A stretch of 59,291 bases of DNA from Pseudomonas_T sp032052615. GTDB lineage: Bacteria; Pseudomonadota; Gammaproteobacteria; Pseudomonadales; Pseudomonadaceae. This document shows positions 7,847 through 15,955 of the stretch, in pieces (position 1 is the stretch's first letter; each line of letters starts with the position of its first letter). The DNA lies in assembly GCA_032052615.1 (NCBI GenBank), contig DAMBWF010000015.1, positions 1 through 59,291 on the forward strand, written 5' to 3'. A model generated the notes under the pieces. It searched no databases and had not been told where the DNA came from. It worked only from the letters and a program-made list of their open reading frames with translations. The position numbers were made by a program, and so were the translations under genes.

Positions 7847-8512
7847 TCAGTAACGGAACAGGCGCCAGGCCAGCAGCCGGGCCACCGCCACGATCGTCTT
7901 GGCGATCAGGTAGTACAGGGCGGCGGCCAGGGCGAAGAACTCGAAGGTGCGGAAGGTCTTCACGTTGTAGTCCTGGGTGACGCCGGTGAGGTCGTCGTTG
8001 AGGCCGACGATCACCCCCAGGGAAGTCATCAGCACCGCCCAGACCATCTGGTTGGTCAGTGGGTAGAAGACGATGCGCAGCAGTTGCGGGATGACCACCA
8101 GCCGGTACGCCTGGGACGCGCTCATGCCCAGGGAGCGGGCGGCGCGCAACTGGGTGTGGGGCACCGCCTTGAGCCCGCCGCGGAAGTTCTCCGCCAGGTA
8201 GCCGGCGTTGTTGAAGGTGATCCCGGCGAGCAGGGCGAGCCACGAGCTGACATGCAGGCCGAAGGCACCCAGGCCGAAGTAAAGGATGTAGATCTGGAAC
8301 AGCGACGGCGTGTTGCGCGCGATGGAGATCCAGGTCGCGGCGAACCCCCGCAACGCCGGGTTCTTGCCCTGGCGCATGAGGGTCAGCAGCAGGGCGATGA
8401 GCACCCCGAAGACCATCGACAGGGCGGCGGTCTCCAGGGTCACCCAGGCGCCGGCCAGCATGTCCGGTAGCGCCTTGAAGGCGGCGCGCCAGTGGAAGCT
8501 GTAGTCAAACAT
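7847..8512 (-). CDS. polar amino-acid ABC transporter permease
   Basis: A 221-residue HisM/GlnP-family permease, paralogous to the following gene. The EAA-type loop reads LRAARSLGMSASQAYRLVVIP near residues 120-145. The N-terminus begins with an amphipathic segment (FDYSFHWRAAFKALPDM) common to this family. Its start overlaps the end of the aconitase-X dehydratase gene by 8 nt. The two permeases would form the membrane heterodimer of the hydroxyproline importer. Confidence 0.86.
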   Translation of the reverse strand: MFDYSFHWRAAFKALPDMLAGAWVTLETAALSMVFGVLIALLLTLMRQGKNPALRGFAATWISIARNTPSLFQIYILYFGLGAFGLHVSSWLALLAGITFNNAGYLAENFRGGLKAVPHTQLRAARSLGMSASQAYRLVVIPQLLRIVFYPLTNQMVWAVLMTSLGVIVGLNDDLTGVTQDYNVKTFRTFEFFALAAALYYLIAKTIVAVARLLAWRLFRY

Positions 8513-10286
8513 GGGCGGGGTCCTCGCAAAGGGCCGCGGTTGCCAGCCAGGCGGGCGGACGGCCGCTGGCGACGCCGGCGCAGGCGGCCTCGACGCAATC
8601 CGCCAGGCTGCCGAAGTGCACCGGGCGGCCCACCAGCCCCGGCGCGTAGTGGGCGTACTTGCCCGAGTTGGTCATCAGGGTACGGGCCGCCGGCGGGATC
8701 ACCGGCTCGCCGAGCATGCACCAGCAGGTGTCGGTGACGAATCGGGCGCCGAAGGCTTCCAGGGCGGCGACATGGCCGGCCCGCCGGGCGCGGTCGTGGA
8801 TCGCCCGGCCGCAGGTGATCACCAGGGCCACCCCGGGATGCTTGCGGCGGCCGGCGCAGAACGCCGCGAGGCGCGCGCACTCGTCGAAGGAAAAGTGCGG
8901 GTTGCCCAGGGAAATCAGGTCGACCCGGGGCTCGCGGGCGCTGTTCAGCTCGCGCCAGGCGCGCAGCAGGTCCGCCGCCTCGATGCGGATCGTCCGCTTC
9001 GGGGCGTGGCCGCCCAGGGCCTGCTCCGCCGTCGCGGCCTCCGGGGTCACCCCGGCGATGTGGAACATCGGCGCGGCGGAGGTGGTGGCGAAAGCGGCGC
9101 CGAAGGCCTTCAGGTCGTCCGCGCCCGGCGCGGCCCCTTCCAGCCCCGCGATCACCGGAATCTCGTCGCCGCAGAGCAGGCCGACGTGGTAGCCCAGCAG
9201 CGGGTAGAGGGCGTCGTCCGGCTTGCCGTCCGGCTCGCCCAGGGGCGCCAGGTCGAGGCGCAGGGTCGCGTGGCGCCCCGCCGGCAAGTGGCAGCCGGCG
9301 GCCGGCGCCCGCCCGGTGAGGGCGATGCAGATATCCAGGTAGTCCGGGTATTTCTGGGTGCGCGCGCCAAGCACGCTGTTGGCGTAGACCACCGCGTTGG
9401 ACTCGGCCCAGACGATCTGCTCGCCGGCCTGCGGTGCGCTGTCCAGCAAGTACGGCGCGCAGGTGAAGCTGAGCCGCGCGCCCATGGCCAGGTAGGCCTC
9501 TCCCAGGGCGGCGGCCGGCTCGCCGAAGGCGGCGTCGATGCCCTGCTCGCGCCAGCGGCGCTGGTCCACGGAAATGGCATTGAGGGTAGTCGGTACCCGC
9601 ACCCGGGCGCCCCAGTCCACCAGCCGGCGGGCGAAGCGCAGGCTGGCCGGGCCGGTGTAGATGCAGCCGTCGATGTGCGCCTGGGCGACGTCCAGCAACG
9701 CCTCGGCGCCCTGCAGCTCGGCCATGGTCACGACGATATTCATGGCCGCTTGGGCGGCCTTGCCGTGCTCGCCGGTCAGCAGCGCGCGGTCGCCGTCGGT
9801 CAGGGCCAGGCGTGGCGTCGGCATGGACGGGGCATCGCCGGTCGCGGTCGGCGGTATCGGCCACGGTGTGTCGCCAGCCTCCACCCGTTCGCCGTCGACC
9901 CGCGCGAAGCGCCGCCCGGCCAGGGCAGCGAAGCCTTCGGGCCCGAGTACGCGCACCGGGATCGCGCGGCCGAACATCCGCTCGGCGACCAGCACCCCGA
10001 GGACCAGGATGTCGTCCACCCGCTCCAGCAGCAGCGCCGCCGGCGCGTGACCGTTGAGGATCAGCTCCAGCATCACGCTGCTGCCGGTGCAGGAGCCGCG
10101 TCCGCTGGGGATCGCCAGTACCCGGCCGGCGATCCGCCTGCCGCTGAAAGGGTGATGGCGGTCGATCACCTCGCCACTGAAGGGATCGACGCCCCCCCAG
10201 AAGCTCAGGCCGACATCGGCGTGCAGCAACTCGCCCCGCGCCGCCCCTGCGATCAGGACGCGGCTTTCCAAGGAAATCTCAGGCAT
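8505..10286 (-). CDS. cis-3-hydroxy-L-proline dehydratase, fused aconitase-X type (DUF126-DUF521)
   Basis: A 593-residue aconitase X protein in which the small swivel domain (DUF126-like, about 1-135, with PSGRGSCTGSSVMLELILNG) is fused to the large domain (about 165-590, with GKAAQAAMNIVV and GCIYTGPASLRFARRLVDWG). Metal-site cysteines are visible in SFTCAPYLL and DTCWCMLGE. Fused AcnX proteins in hydroxyproline clusters are known to dehydrate cis-3-hydroxy-L-proline to pyrroline-2-carboxylate. The start MPEISLES matches the usual domain start; an in-frame ATG 31 codons upstream is less likely. The gene lies between the binding-protein and permease genes, so the enzyme is co-expressed with the importer. 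Confidence 0.83.
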   Translation of the reverse strand: MPEISLESRVLIAGAARGELLHADVGLSFWGGVDPFSGEVIDRHHPFSGRRIAGRVLAIPSGRGSCTGSSVMLELILNGHAPAALLLERVDDILVLGVLVAERMFGRAIPVRVLGPEGFAALAGRRFARVDGERVEAGDTPWPIPPTATGDAPSMPTPRLALTDGDRALLTGEHGKAAQAAMNIVVTMAELQGAEALLDVAQAHIDGCIYTGPASLRFARRLVDWGARVRVPTTLNAISVDQRRWREQGIDAAFGEPAAALGEAYLAMGARLSFTCAPYLLDSAPQAGEQIVWAESNAVVYANSVLGARTQKYPDYLDICIALTGRAPAAGCHLPAGRHATLRLDLAPLGEPDGKPDDALYPLLGYHVGLLCGDEIPVIAGLEGAAPGADDLKAFGAAFATTSAAPMFHIAGVTPEAATAEQALGGHAPKRTIRIEAADLLRAWRELNSAREPRVDLISLGNPHFSFDECARLAAFCAGRRKHPGVALVITCGRAIHDRARRAGHVAALEAFGARFVTDTCWCMLGEPVIPPAARTLMTNSGKYAHYAPGLVGRPVHFGSLADCVEAACAGVASGRPPAWLATAALCEDPAHV

Positions 10287-10379
10287 CGTGGGCTCTCGGA
10301 GGGAAGGCGCCCGGCCCGGCAGGGGCCGGACCTCGGTTTCCGTCGCGGCGGCGCGTGGCCGCCCGCCGCCGTCCGGCAC

Positions 10380-11195
10380 TCAGTAGTAAACGCCGGGCAC
10401 GGTGAGGTCGATCGGCTGGCCGCCGCCCACCCACTTCTCGTACAGTTCGGCGTAGCGACCGGAGCGCACCTGCTGGTTGACGAACAGGTTCAGGTAGTTG
10501 ATCAGGCCGTATTCGGTGCGCTTGGCGGCCAGGGACACGTAGTCGATGACGTAGGGCGCGTTGCCGGCGATCTTCAGGCCCTTGTACTTGCCGGACTTGA
10601 GGGTCGCGGCGGCCACGGTGTTGGTCACCACGGTGGCGTCGATGTGGCCTTGGGAGACCGCCAGGATGGTGTCGTTCTGGCTCTGGTAGGCGCGGAAGCT
10701 GCCGCTGCCCCAGCGCTTCACGTCCTTCTCCAGGGCGATCGCCTCGTAGGTGCCGCTGGTGTTGCCCACCGGCCGGCCCTTGAGGTCGTCGAAGCCCTTG
10801 ATGCCGGTGTCCTCGCGGGTCAGCACCACCATCTGGAAGGCGAAGTAGGGCACGGTGAGGCCCACGGTCTTGGCCCGCTCCAGGGTATCGGAGGTGGACG
10901 CGACGATCACGTCGGCGCGGCCGGAGACCAGCGCGGGGATGCGGTCGGGGAACGGCGTTTCCACCACTTCGGCCTCCACGCCCAGTACCTTGGCCAAGTC
11001 GTTGCAATAATCGACATCGAAGCCGGCCGGGGCATTCTTCTCGTCCCGCAGGCCCATGGGCGGGAAGTCCAGGGTCACCGCGCAACGCAGTTTTCCGGAC
11101 TCGATGATGTCGTCGAGCTTGTCCGCCTGGGCCAGGCCCGCCAGCGAGGCGGTCAGGACGGCGCTCAGGGCTACGGCAAGGGTTTTCGTATTCAT
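10380..11195 (-). CDS. periplasmic amino-acid-binding protein of the hydroxyproline importer
   Basis: A 271-residue family 3 solute-binding protein. A Sec signal peptide covers residues 1-24 (cleavage after AQA), and the two lobes follow from KLDDIIESGKLRCAV. The ligand-site DFPPMG, the hinge RADVIVASTSDTLERA and the FDDLKGRPVGNTSGTYE motif are visible. The start ATG has GAGG seven bases upstream. It is the first gene of a seven-cistron minus-strand unit that continues to the trans-3-hydroxyproline dehydratase. A sigma-54 type promoter and a 16-base operator precede it. Confidence 0.88.
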   Translation of the reverse strand: MNTKTLAVALSAVLTASLAGLAQADKLDDIIESGKLRCAVTLDFPPMGLRDEKNAPAGFDVDYCNDLAKVLGVEAEVVETPFPDRIPALVSGRADVIVASTSDTLERAKTVGLTVPYFAFQMVVLTREDTGIKGFDDLKGRPVGNTSGTYEAIALEKDVKRWGSGSFRAYQSQNDTILAVSQGHIDATVVTNTVAAATLKSGKYKGLKIAGNAPYVIDYVSLAAKRTEYGLINYLNLFVNQQVRSGRYAELYEKWVGGGQPIDLTVPGVYY

Positions 11196-11228
11196 GTAGA
11201 CCTCGTGGCTGGGAGCGGAGACATCTGA

Positions 11229-11244
11229 TATTTCGTATACGTTA
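11229..11244 (-). promoter_or_regulatory. operator-like palindrome upstream of the importer operon
   Basis: The 16 bases TATTTCGTATACGTTA are identical to the element before lhpC and lie 34-49 nt upstream of the binding-protein start. They would cover the transcription start of the sigma-54 type promoter at 11252-11267, a position suited to repression. Confidence 0.75.
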
Positions 11245-11251
11245 TTCGTTT

Positions 11252-11267
11252 AGCAATCACTGTGCCG
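11252..11267 (-). promoter_or_regulatory. candidate sigma-54 promoter for the importer operon
   Basis: On the minus strand the sequence reads CGGCACAGTGATTGCT. The invariant GG and GC are separated by exactly 10 bases, and GGCAC and TTGCT match the -24/-12 consensus (TGGCAC N5 TTGCW) at all but the first position. The predicted start near 11241 falls inside the adjacent operator. Confidence 0.6.
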
Positions 11268-11371
11268 CTTAGCGCGCTTCGCCACGAGCCGTCCACGGAA
11301 AATGGAAAAACCCTGCTTATCAAGGCGTTACAGGACGACCCGCGCAATCGGGAGGACGCATCGTCACGAGG

Positions 11372-11392
11372 CTCGCCTTGGCGCAAGGCGAG
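11372..11392. repeat. 9-bp stem hairpin between importer operon and lhpR
   Basis: CTCGCCTTG, loop GCG, then CAAGGCGAG. The stem is perfect and lies downstream of lhpR and upstream of the importer promoter. It lacks a T tract on either strand, so it could be a weak lhpR terminator or an activator site about 110 bp upstream of the sigma-54 promoter. Confidence 0.5.
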
Positions 11393-11450
11393 AGAAACAC
11401 CCGAGTGCTACAAAAGGGAGCAGGCGCGTTACGGTGTCCGCCGAGGCGTC

Positions 11451-12203
11451 CTAAGCGCGGCCGCGCCGGGTCTCGCGGTACTGGCTCGGCGACAGGCCGG
11501 TGAGCGCCTTGAACTGCCGGCTGAAGGCGCTGTGGTCGGTGTAGCCGCAGCGCAAGGCGATCTCGGTGATCGGCAGCTCGCTGTCGGCCAGCCACTGCGA
11601 GGCGGCCCCCAGGCGCGCCTTGTGGATCATCTGTCGGGGCGTGAGCTGGAAGATACGCTTGCAGTGGCGTTCCAGTTGCGCCACCGACAACCCGGCGATG
11701 GCGGTCAGCTCGGCCAGGCCGATGGGGCGGGCGTAGTGCTCGCGGATATGGGCGTCCACCGCCGCCACCTGGCGATAGGCCGGGTGGCTGGACATGGCCC
11801 CCGGCAGGTCGTGGGATATACCCGCCATGCCGATGATCGCGCCGTCGGGGTCCCGCAACGGCAGCTTGTGGGTCAGGCACCAGCCGGCCTGGCGCCCGGG
11901 GTACAGGTGCAACTCCAACTGGTCGGCCAGCCGCTCGCCTTCCAGCACCCGGCGATCCTGCTCGGTGTAGCGCGGGCCGAAGCGCGACGGAAACACCGCC
12001 TCGGCGGTCCGGCCCAGCAGCGCCGCCGCCGACTGCACCCCGCAACGCAGGGCCAGGGTGCGGTTGACCATCACGTAGCGCGCCTGGGTGTCCTTGACGA
12101 AGAACACCACCCCCGGCATCGCATCCAGCAGCGGCGCGATCTGCTCCAGGCGGGCCAGCAGATCGTCGAGGTCGAGCCCGACGGCGGGGAGGGCGAAGCT
12201 CAT
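11451..12203 (-). CDS. lhpR: AraC-family regulator of hydroxyproline catabolism with PAS domain
   Basis: A 250-residue protein with an N-terminal PAS-like sensor domain (about 10-130; MPGVVFFVKDTQARYVMVN) and a C-terminal AraC DNA-binding domain (about 150-245). Both helix-turn-helix units are visible (LAELTAIAGLSVAQLERHCK and ITEIALRCGYTDHSAFSRQF). The start MSFALPAVG has GGAGG a few bases upstream. It is known in P. aeruginosa as LhpR, which activates the lhp genes in response to 4-hydroxyproline. It is transcribed in the same direction as the importer operon, with 255 nt between them. Confidence 0.85.
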   Translation of the reverse strand: MSFALPAVGLDLDDLLARLEQIAPLLDAMPGVVFFVKDTQARYVMVNRTLALRCGVQSAAALLGRTAEAVFPSRFGPRYTEQDRRVLEGERLADQLELHLYPGRQAGWCLTHKLPLRDPDGAIIGMAGISHDLPGAMSSHPAYRQVAAVDAHIREHYARPIGLAELTAIAGLSVAQLERHCKRIFQLTPRQMIHKARLGAASQWLADSELPITEIALRCGYTDHSAFSRQFKALTGLSPSQYRETRRGRA

Positions 12204-12458
12204 GGGCGCGCCTCCGTCATCGGCACGGGAAGGTGTGAGCCTGGCGTCGGCGTTCGTGGACCGATCATGATGGAACGAACCCCGAGCGTTGGGAAACCGC
12301 TCTATCTCGGCGTTCTTGAACGGCTCCACGAATCCGTGGGGTCATCATTATTCGCCCGCTTACCGATGCTATAACCGCCTTCGCGGTCGACATGAGCGTT
12401 GGCCGCCGGGGCTCCAAGGGAGCCTTCGCCGGAAGTACATCGTAAGGGAGATCGTAGG

Positions 12459-13160
12459 ATGAATAGTCGTTTTGCAGTCAAGGCACTGTTGTCCCTGTCC
12501 GTTGCCGCGAGCCTGTCCGCCCAGGCCGGTTCGCTGAGCCTGGCCGAGGAGGAATTTCTCAAGACCGCGGGCGACGAGTGGGTCGCCGCGGGCGAGCATA
12601 CCTACCGCATCGAGTCGGAGCACGGTTTCACCCAGCTCGCGTTCGGGCGTGACGCGGCGGTGAAGTATCTGGAGACCCTGAAAGCCCAAAAGGACACATC
12701 GGCCTTCACCAAGAAGGCTTCTGCCATTGGCCAGCATGAGCTGGATCAAGTCATCGAGGCGCTGGAGCGGGATCTCGAGGCCAGCGCCGACACTGCCGAA
12801 ACCACCAAGGCGGCCGTTTCATATCCAGGCGCTCCCTCCTGCCGCCAGAGCTGGTCGCTGGACATCGAAACCAAACCGGCGGCGACCTCCTTCCAGTTGC
12901 TGAGCACGACCGATTTCACGCCTTTCTTCGGTCCGCAAGGGCCGAGAATGGTACGGTTGTATTCCACATCGACCGTTACTCCCCAAGGCAAGCCCTCGGT
13001 GACCGACAGCAAGGCGCTCAATCTGACCAGCGAGCAATATGCGGTCGTTACCAGCAGCGTGCTCAGCCCCACGACCTCCGGCACCTGGAGCAGCTACGGC
13101 GCCGTTTACAATCAGAATTGCGATGGCTGGGCCACCCTGACCAAGCAAGGCGTTTATTGA
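12459..13160 (+). CDS. secreted protein of unknown function, tandem paralogue 1
   Basis: A 233-residue protein with a Sec signal peptide (residues 1-22, cleavage after SAQA). A conserved segment follows (EEEFLKTAGDEWVAAGEHTY, about 30-50), then a helical middle and a C-terminal beta-rich domain ending WATLTKQGVY. Two cysteines (SCRQSW and NQNC) are positioned for a disulfide. The start ATG has AAGGGAG at 8-nt spacing. I do not recognise the family. About two thirds of residues are shared with the gene at 13644. It lies inside the hydroxyproline island between lhpR and the dehydrogenase genes, on the opposite strand, so it is probably an insertion with its own regulation. Confidence 0.75.
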   Translation: MNSRFAVKALLSLSVAASLSAQAGSLSLAEEEFLKTAGDEWVAAGEHTYRIESEHGFTQLAFGRDAAVKYLETLKAQKDTSAFTKKASAIGQHELDQVIEALERDLEASADTAETTKAAVSYPGAPSCRQSWSLDIETKPAATSFQLLSTTDFTPFFGPQGPRMVRLYSTSTVTPQGKPSVTDSKALNLTSEQYAVVTSSVLSPTTSGTWSSYGAVYNQNCDGWATLTKQGVY

Positions 13161-13172
13161 TCCGGCGGTGAA

Positions 13173-13201
13173 GCGGGCGGGCGGCCTGGCCGCCCGCCCG
13201 C
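13173..13201. terminator. strong hairpin after secreted paralogue 1
   Basis: A perfect 13-bp GC stem (GCGGGCGGGCGGC with its complement) and a 3-nt loop, 12 nt after the stop codon. There is no T tract. It may act in both directions. Confidence 0.55.
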
Positions 13202-13282
13202 CCCATCAGGCCGGGCGCAAGGCTCGGCCGTTTCGAAGCCCAAGGGTCGGCGTTGCGCCGACCCGGACGGGTTCTTCCTCGA

Positions 13283-13326
13283 TCAGCTTCCTTCATCGGA
13301 ACCCAGGCACGGCAGCCTCTCGATGC
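13283..13326 (-). pseudogene. remnant of the 3' end of the oxidoreductase gene at 14469-15722
   Basis: On the minus strand these 44 bases encode IERLPCLGSDEGS and a stop. The oxidoreductase ends IETLLCLDSDEGS. The match stops at 13326, where the duplication joins the spacer. It therefore looks like a fragment carried along when the secreted gene was duplicated. Confidence 0.75.
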
Positions 13327-13643
13327 ACCGGCCTGTTCGCGCCCTGGTCATGCGCTGGGCCTAGGGATCGGCCACGCTAAGGGAGGCGGCATTTACCCCT
13401 ATCCAGCGATAGATGATGACCTCCACCGGTATCGAAAGCGACCCGATCATGATGAAACGAGCCGCCCGGGACTGACACCACGCTTCGCGCTCAATAATTT
13501 GATCGGCCTCACGAATCCATAGCTGCGTAATCATTCGCTAGCTTGGCGATGCTATAACCCTTGTGCGGCCAGCATGAGCGTTGACCGTCACAGGTTCCTT
13601 CGGAGCCTTTGTTTGGAAGTGACATCGTAATGGAGAACGTAGG

Positions 13644-14348
13644 ATGAATTACCGTTTTGCAGCCAAGACGTTGCTGTCCCTGTCCATGGTCGCGACTCTG
13701 TCCGCCCAGGCCGAGTCGTTGAGTCAGTCCGAAGAAGAATTTCTTAAGACCGCGGGCGATGAGTGGGTCGCTGTGGGCGAGCACACCTACCGCATCGAGT
13801 CGGAGCACGGGTTTACCCAGCTCGCATTCGGGCGTGACGCGGCTATGAACTACCTGGCGACCCTGAAAGCGCAGAAAGCGGAGCAGGCGGCCACCAAGAA
13901 AGCCCTGGCGAACGGTCCGGAAAGCGCCCTGGACCAGACAATCGCGACACTGGAGCATGATCTGCAAGCCAGCGCCCCCGCGAATCATGCGAAAGCAGCG
14001 CTCAGCTACGACGGGCCTGCGGCGTGTGGCCAGAGCTGGACGCTGAGCATCGAAACCAAGCCGGCCGCAACGTCCTTCAGACTGTCGAGCACAACTGATT
14101 TTGGGCCCGCCTTCGGCCCGCATGGCCCGGCTAAGGTACGGTTGTATTCCAGCTCGGTCATCAACCCCTCTGGCCAGCCTCAAGTGGATGACTACAAAAC
14201 GCTCGAGGTGGAGGGTGAGCAATACTCAACCATTGGTAGCAGTGTGATCAGCCAGTCGAAAACCGGTAATTGGTCCAGCTATGGCGCCATTTACAACCAG
14301 AACTGCGCCAACGGCTGGGTCACCCTGACCAAGCAAGGCGTTTATTGA
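13644..14348 (+). CDS. secreted protein of unknown function, tandem paralogue 2
   Basis: A 234-residue paralogue of the gene at 12459 with the same plan: signal peptide 1-22 (SAQA), the nearly identical block FLKTAGDEWVAVGEHTYRIE, a variable Ala/Lys-rich middle (about 75-115), and a C-terminal domain with two cysteines (ACGQSW and NQNC) ending in the same nine residues LTKQGVY-type tail. Divergence is concentrated in the middle and in the surface segments around residues 155-205. The family is unknown to me. The start codon and the GGAG-type ribosome site are conserved with copy 1. Confidence 0.75.
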   Translation: MNYRFAAKTLLSLSMVATLSAQAESLSQSEEEFLKTAGDEWVAVGEHTYRIESEHGFTQLAFGRDAAMNYLATLKAQKAEQAATKKALANGPESALDQTIATLEHDLQASAPANHAKAALSYDGPAACGQSWTLSIETKPAATSFRLSSTTDFGPAFGPHGPAKVRLYSSSVINPSGQPQVDDYKTLEVEGEQYSTIGSSVISQSKTGNWSSYGAIYNQNCANGWVTLTKQGVY

Positions 14349-14360
14349 TCCAACGGTGAA

Positions 14361-14385
14361 GCGGGCGGCCGACCTGGCCGCCCGC
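14361..14385. terminator. bidirectional hairpin between secreted paralogue 2 and the oxidoreductase gene
   Basis: GCGGGCGGCC, 5-nt loop, GGCCGCCCGC; a perfect 10-bp stem 12 nt past the stop. It is the counterpart of the hairpin at 13173 and separates two converging genes. Confidence 0.55.
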
Positions 14386-14468
14386 CCCATCAGGCCGGGC
14401 GCGAGGCTCGGCCGTTTCGAAGCCCAGGGGGCCGGTGTTGCGCCGACCCGAACGGGTTTCTTCCTCGA

Positions 14469-15722
14469 TCAGCTCCCTTCATCCGAATCCAAGCACAGCA
14501 GCGTCTCGATGCGCGCCGGCGACAGGGGCGGGCGCGGCGTGGGCGGGTGCCAGCCGAACAGTGTCTGGGCGGCGGCGGCGCACACGCGGCCTTGGCAGGC
14601 GCCCATGCCGCAGCGACTGCCCAGCTTGGCCTCGGTCCAGCCTCCGTGACCGGCGAGGGCGGAGTAGGGCACGTCCTCGCAGCGGCACACCAGGGTGTCC
14701 GGCCGCGCCAGGGTCTTCAGTCGCGGGTCCAGGGCGAAGTCCCGGGCCAGGGCATCGGCGAAGCGTTGCCAGCGCTGCCGGCGCGGGAACAGCCGGCGCG
14801 CCTGCGTCTGCTCGCCCACCGCCGCGTGACCGGCGATGGCGCCTTCCACCAGGGCCTTCTCGCTGCCGCCGAAGCCGGTGCATTCGCCGGCGGCGTAGTG
14901 ATGGGCGCGGGAGGTGGCCTGCCAGGCGTCGACCGCCACCGCGTCGTCGCGCAGGGCGCAGCCCAGGGCCTGGGCCAGCGGGGTGTTGGGGATCAGGCCG
15001 AAGCCGCAGGCCAGGCGTTCGCAGGCCAGTTCCACGACGCGGCCGTCCTGCCACAGGCGCACCGCCTCCAGGCGCCCGTCGCCCAGGGCCTCCAGCACAT
15101 GACTGGCCGGGCGGTAGCGAGGGTCGAACAGCCGTGCCGCTTGCAGGGCCTTGCCCGGCCAGCGCGGCAGGCCGGCGACGAAGCGCGCCAGCGCCGTCCA
15201 CGGCGCCTGTTCGGCGATGCGCAGCAGGCGCGCCCCGGCGGCCCGGGCGGTGGCGGCGCTGGCCAGCAGCAGCGGGCCGCTGCCGGCGATCACCAGGCGC
15301 TCGCCCGCCACCGGCAGGCCGCCCTTGATCAGCGCCTGCAGGCCGCCGGCGCCGGTGACGCCGGGCAGGGTCCAGCCGGGGAAGGGCAGCAGCCGCTCGC
15401 GGGCGCCGGTGCAAAGGATCAGCCGGTCGTAGCGCACCCGCCAGCCCCGGACGGGGTCTTCCAGCAACAATTCGCCGGGGGCGACCACGGCGACGACCCG
15501 GGTACCGGTCCAGAGCGCGATGGCGTGCCGTTCCAGGCCGTCCCGCAGGCGCCGGGCCTGGGGTGGCAGGCGCGCCTGGGGACCGTCGCGCCAGATCTGC
15601 CCGCCCGGGGCCGGGTTGTCGTCCAGCAGGGCGATGCGCGCGCCGCTGGGCGCGGCCGCCAGGGCGGCGGCCAGGCCCGCCGGGCCGGCGCCGACGATCA
15701 GCAGGTCGTAGTGCTCGCTCAT
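14469..15722 (-). CDS. D-hydroxyproline dehydrogenase, FAD/NAD-binding subunit with [2Fe-2S] tail
   Basis: A 417-residue flavoprotein of the HcnB/SoxA-like group. A dinucleotide fold begins VGAGPAGLAAALAA (about 10-23), and a second begins VIAGSGPLLLASA (about 145). The C-terminal BFD-like iron-sulfur domain has the cysteine set CRCE and CGMGACQGRVC (about 345-390). Together with the small ferredoxin-like protein and LhpB it would form the multi-subunit D-hydroxyproline dehydrogenase known from P. aeruginosa (the lhpE/lhpF naming is not certain to me, so no symbol is given). Its start overlaps the stop of the small subunit gene by 4 nt. Confidence 0.82.
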   Translation of the reverse strand: MSEHYDLLIVGAGPAGLAAALAAAPSGARIALLDDNPAPGGQIWRDGPQARLPPQARRLRDGLERHAIALWTGTRVVAVVAPGELLLEDPVRGWRVRYDRLILCTGARERLLPFPGWTLPGVTGAGGLQALIKGGLPVAGERLVIAGSGPLLLASAATARAAGARLLRIAEQAPWTALARFVAGLPRWPGKALQAARLFDPRYRPASHVLEALGDGRLEAVRLWQDGRVVELACERLACGFGLIPNTPLAQALGCALRDDAVAVDAWQATSRAHHYAAGECTGFGGSEKALVEGAIAGHAAVGEQTQARRLFPRRQRWQRFADALARDFALDPRLKTLARPDTLVCRCEDVPYSALAGHGGWTEAKLGSRCGMGACQGRVCAAAAQTLFGWHPPTPRPPLSPARIETLLCLDSDEGS

Positions 15723-15955
15723 GGCCGGGTCTCCACGCGCATGCCGGGCTGGCAGAGTGTCTGGCAGGCCAGGCGGCGCTGGCCGTCGATGTCCACCCGG
15801 CATTCCTGGCAGACGCCCATGCCGCAGAACGGTGCCCGGCGCGGGCCGGTCACGGCGGTGCGGCTGCTGCCGTCGCCACCCAGGGCGAGCGCCGCCGCCA
15901 CCGTGGTACCGGGAACGACCCGCAGGGGGCGCCCATCGAGGTGGAGTTCGATCAT
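15719..15955 (-). CDS. D-hydroxyproline dehydrogenase, small [2Fe-2S] subunit
   Basis: A 78-residue HcnA-like ferredoxin-type protein. Cluster ligands are visible as FCGMGVCQEC and a fourth cysteine in RLACQT. It is too short to act alone and would transfer electrons between the two flavin subunits encoded on either side. ATGA-type 4-nt overlaps with both neighbours show a tightly coupled operon. Confidence 0.85.
   Translation of the reverse strand: MIELHLDGRPLRVVPGTTVAAALALGGDGSSRTAVTGPRRAPFCGMGVCQECRVDIDGQRRLACQTLCQPGMRVETRP

Larger units (their letters stand above)
12261..13326. repeat. tandem duplication, unit A (about 1.1 kb)
   Basis: Unit A matches unit B (13443-14512) with an offset of 1182-1186 nt from the shared CCGATCATGATG block through the 5' flank, the whole secreted gene, the terminator hairpin, and a 3' remnant of the neighbouring oxidoreductase gene. 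Similarity stops abruptly at both ends. The 116-nt spacer between units (13327-13442) matches neither. Confidence 0.8.
13443..14512. repeat. tandem duplication, unit B
   Basis: Second copy of the unit described at 12261-13326. Here the oxidoreductase 3' end is continuous with its intact gene, so B is the parental copy, at least at its right end. Both copies keep open frames, signal peptides and hairpins despite clear divergence, which argues for an old duplication under selection. Confidence 0.8.

Noticed and set aside
10287..10379. Upstream start for the aconitase-X dehydratase
   Set aside because: Adds 31 low-complexity residues before the usual family start at MPEISLES.
13253..13522. Possible small gene in the spacer between the duplicated units
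   Set aside because: It crosses the oxidoreductase remnant and the spacer, with no ribosome site or homology to the other unit.
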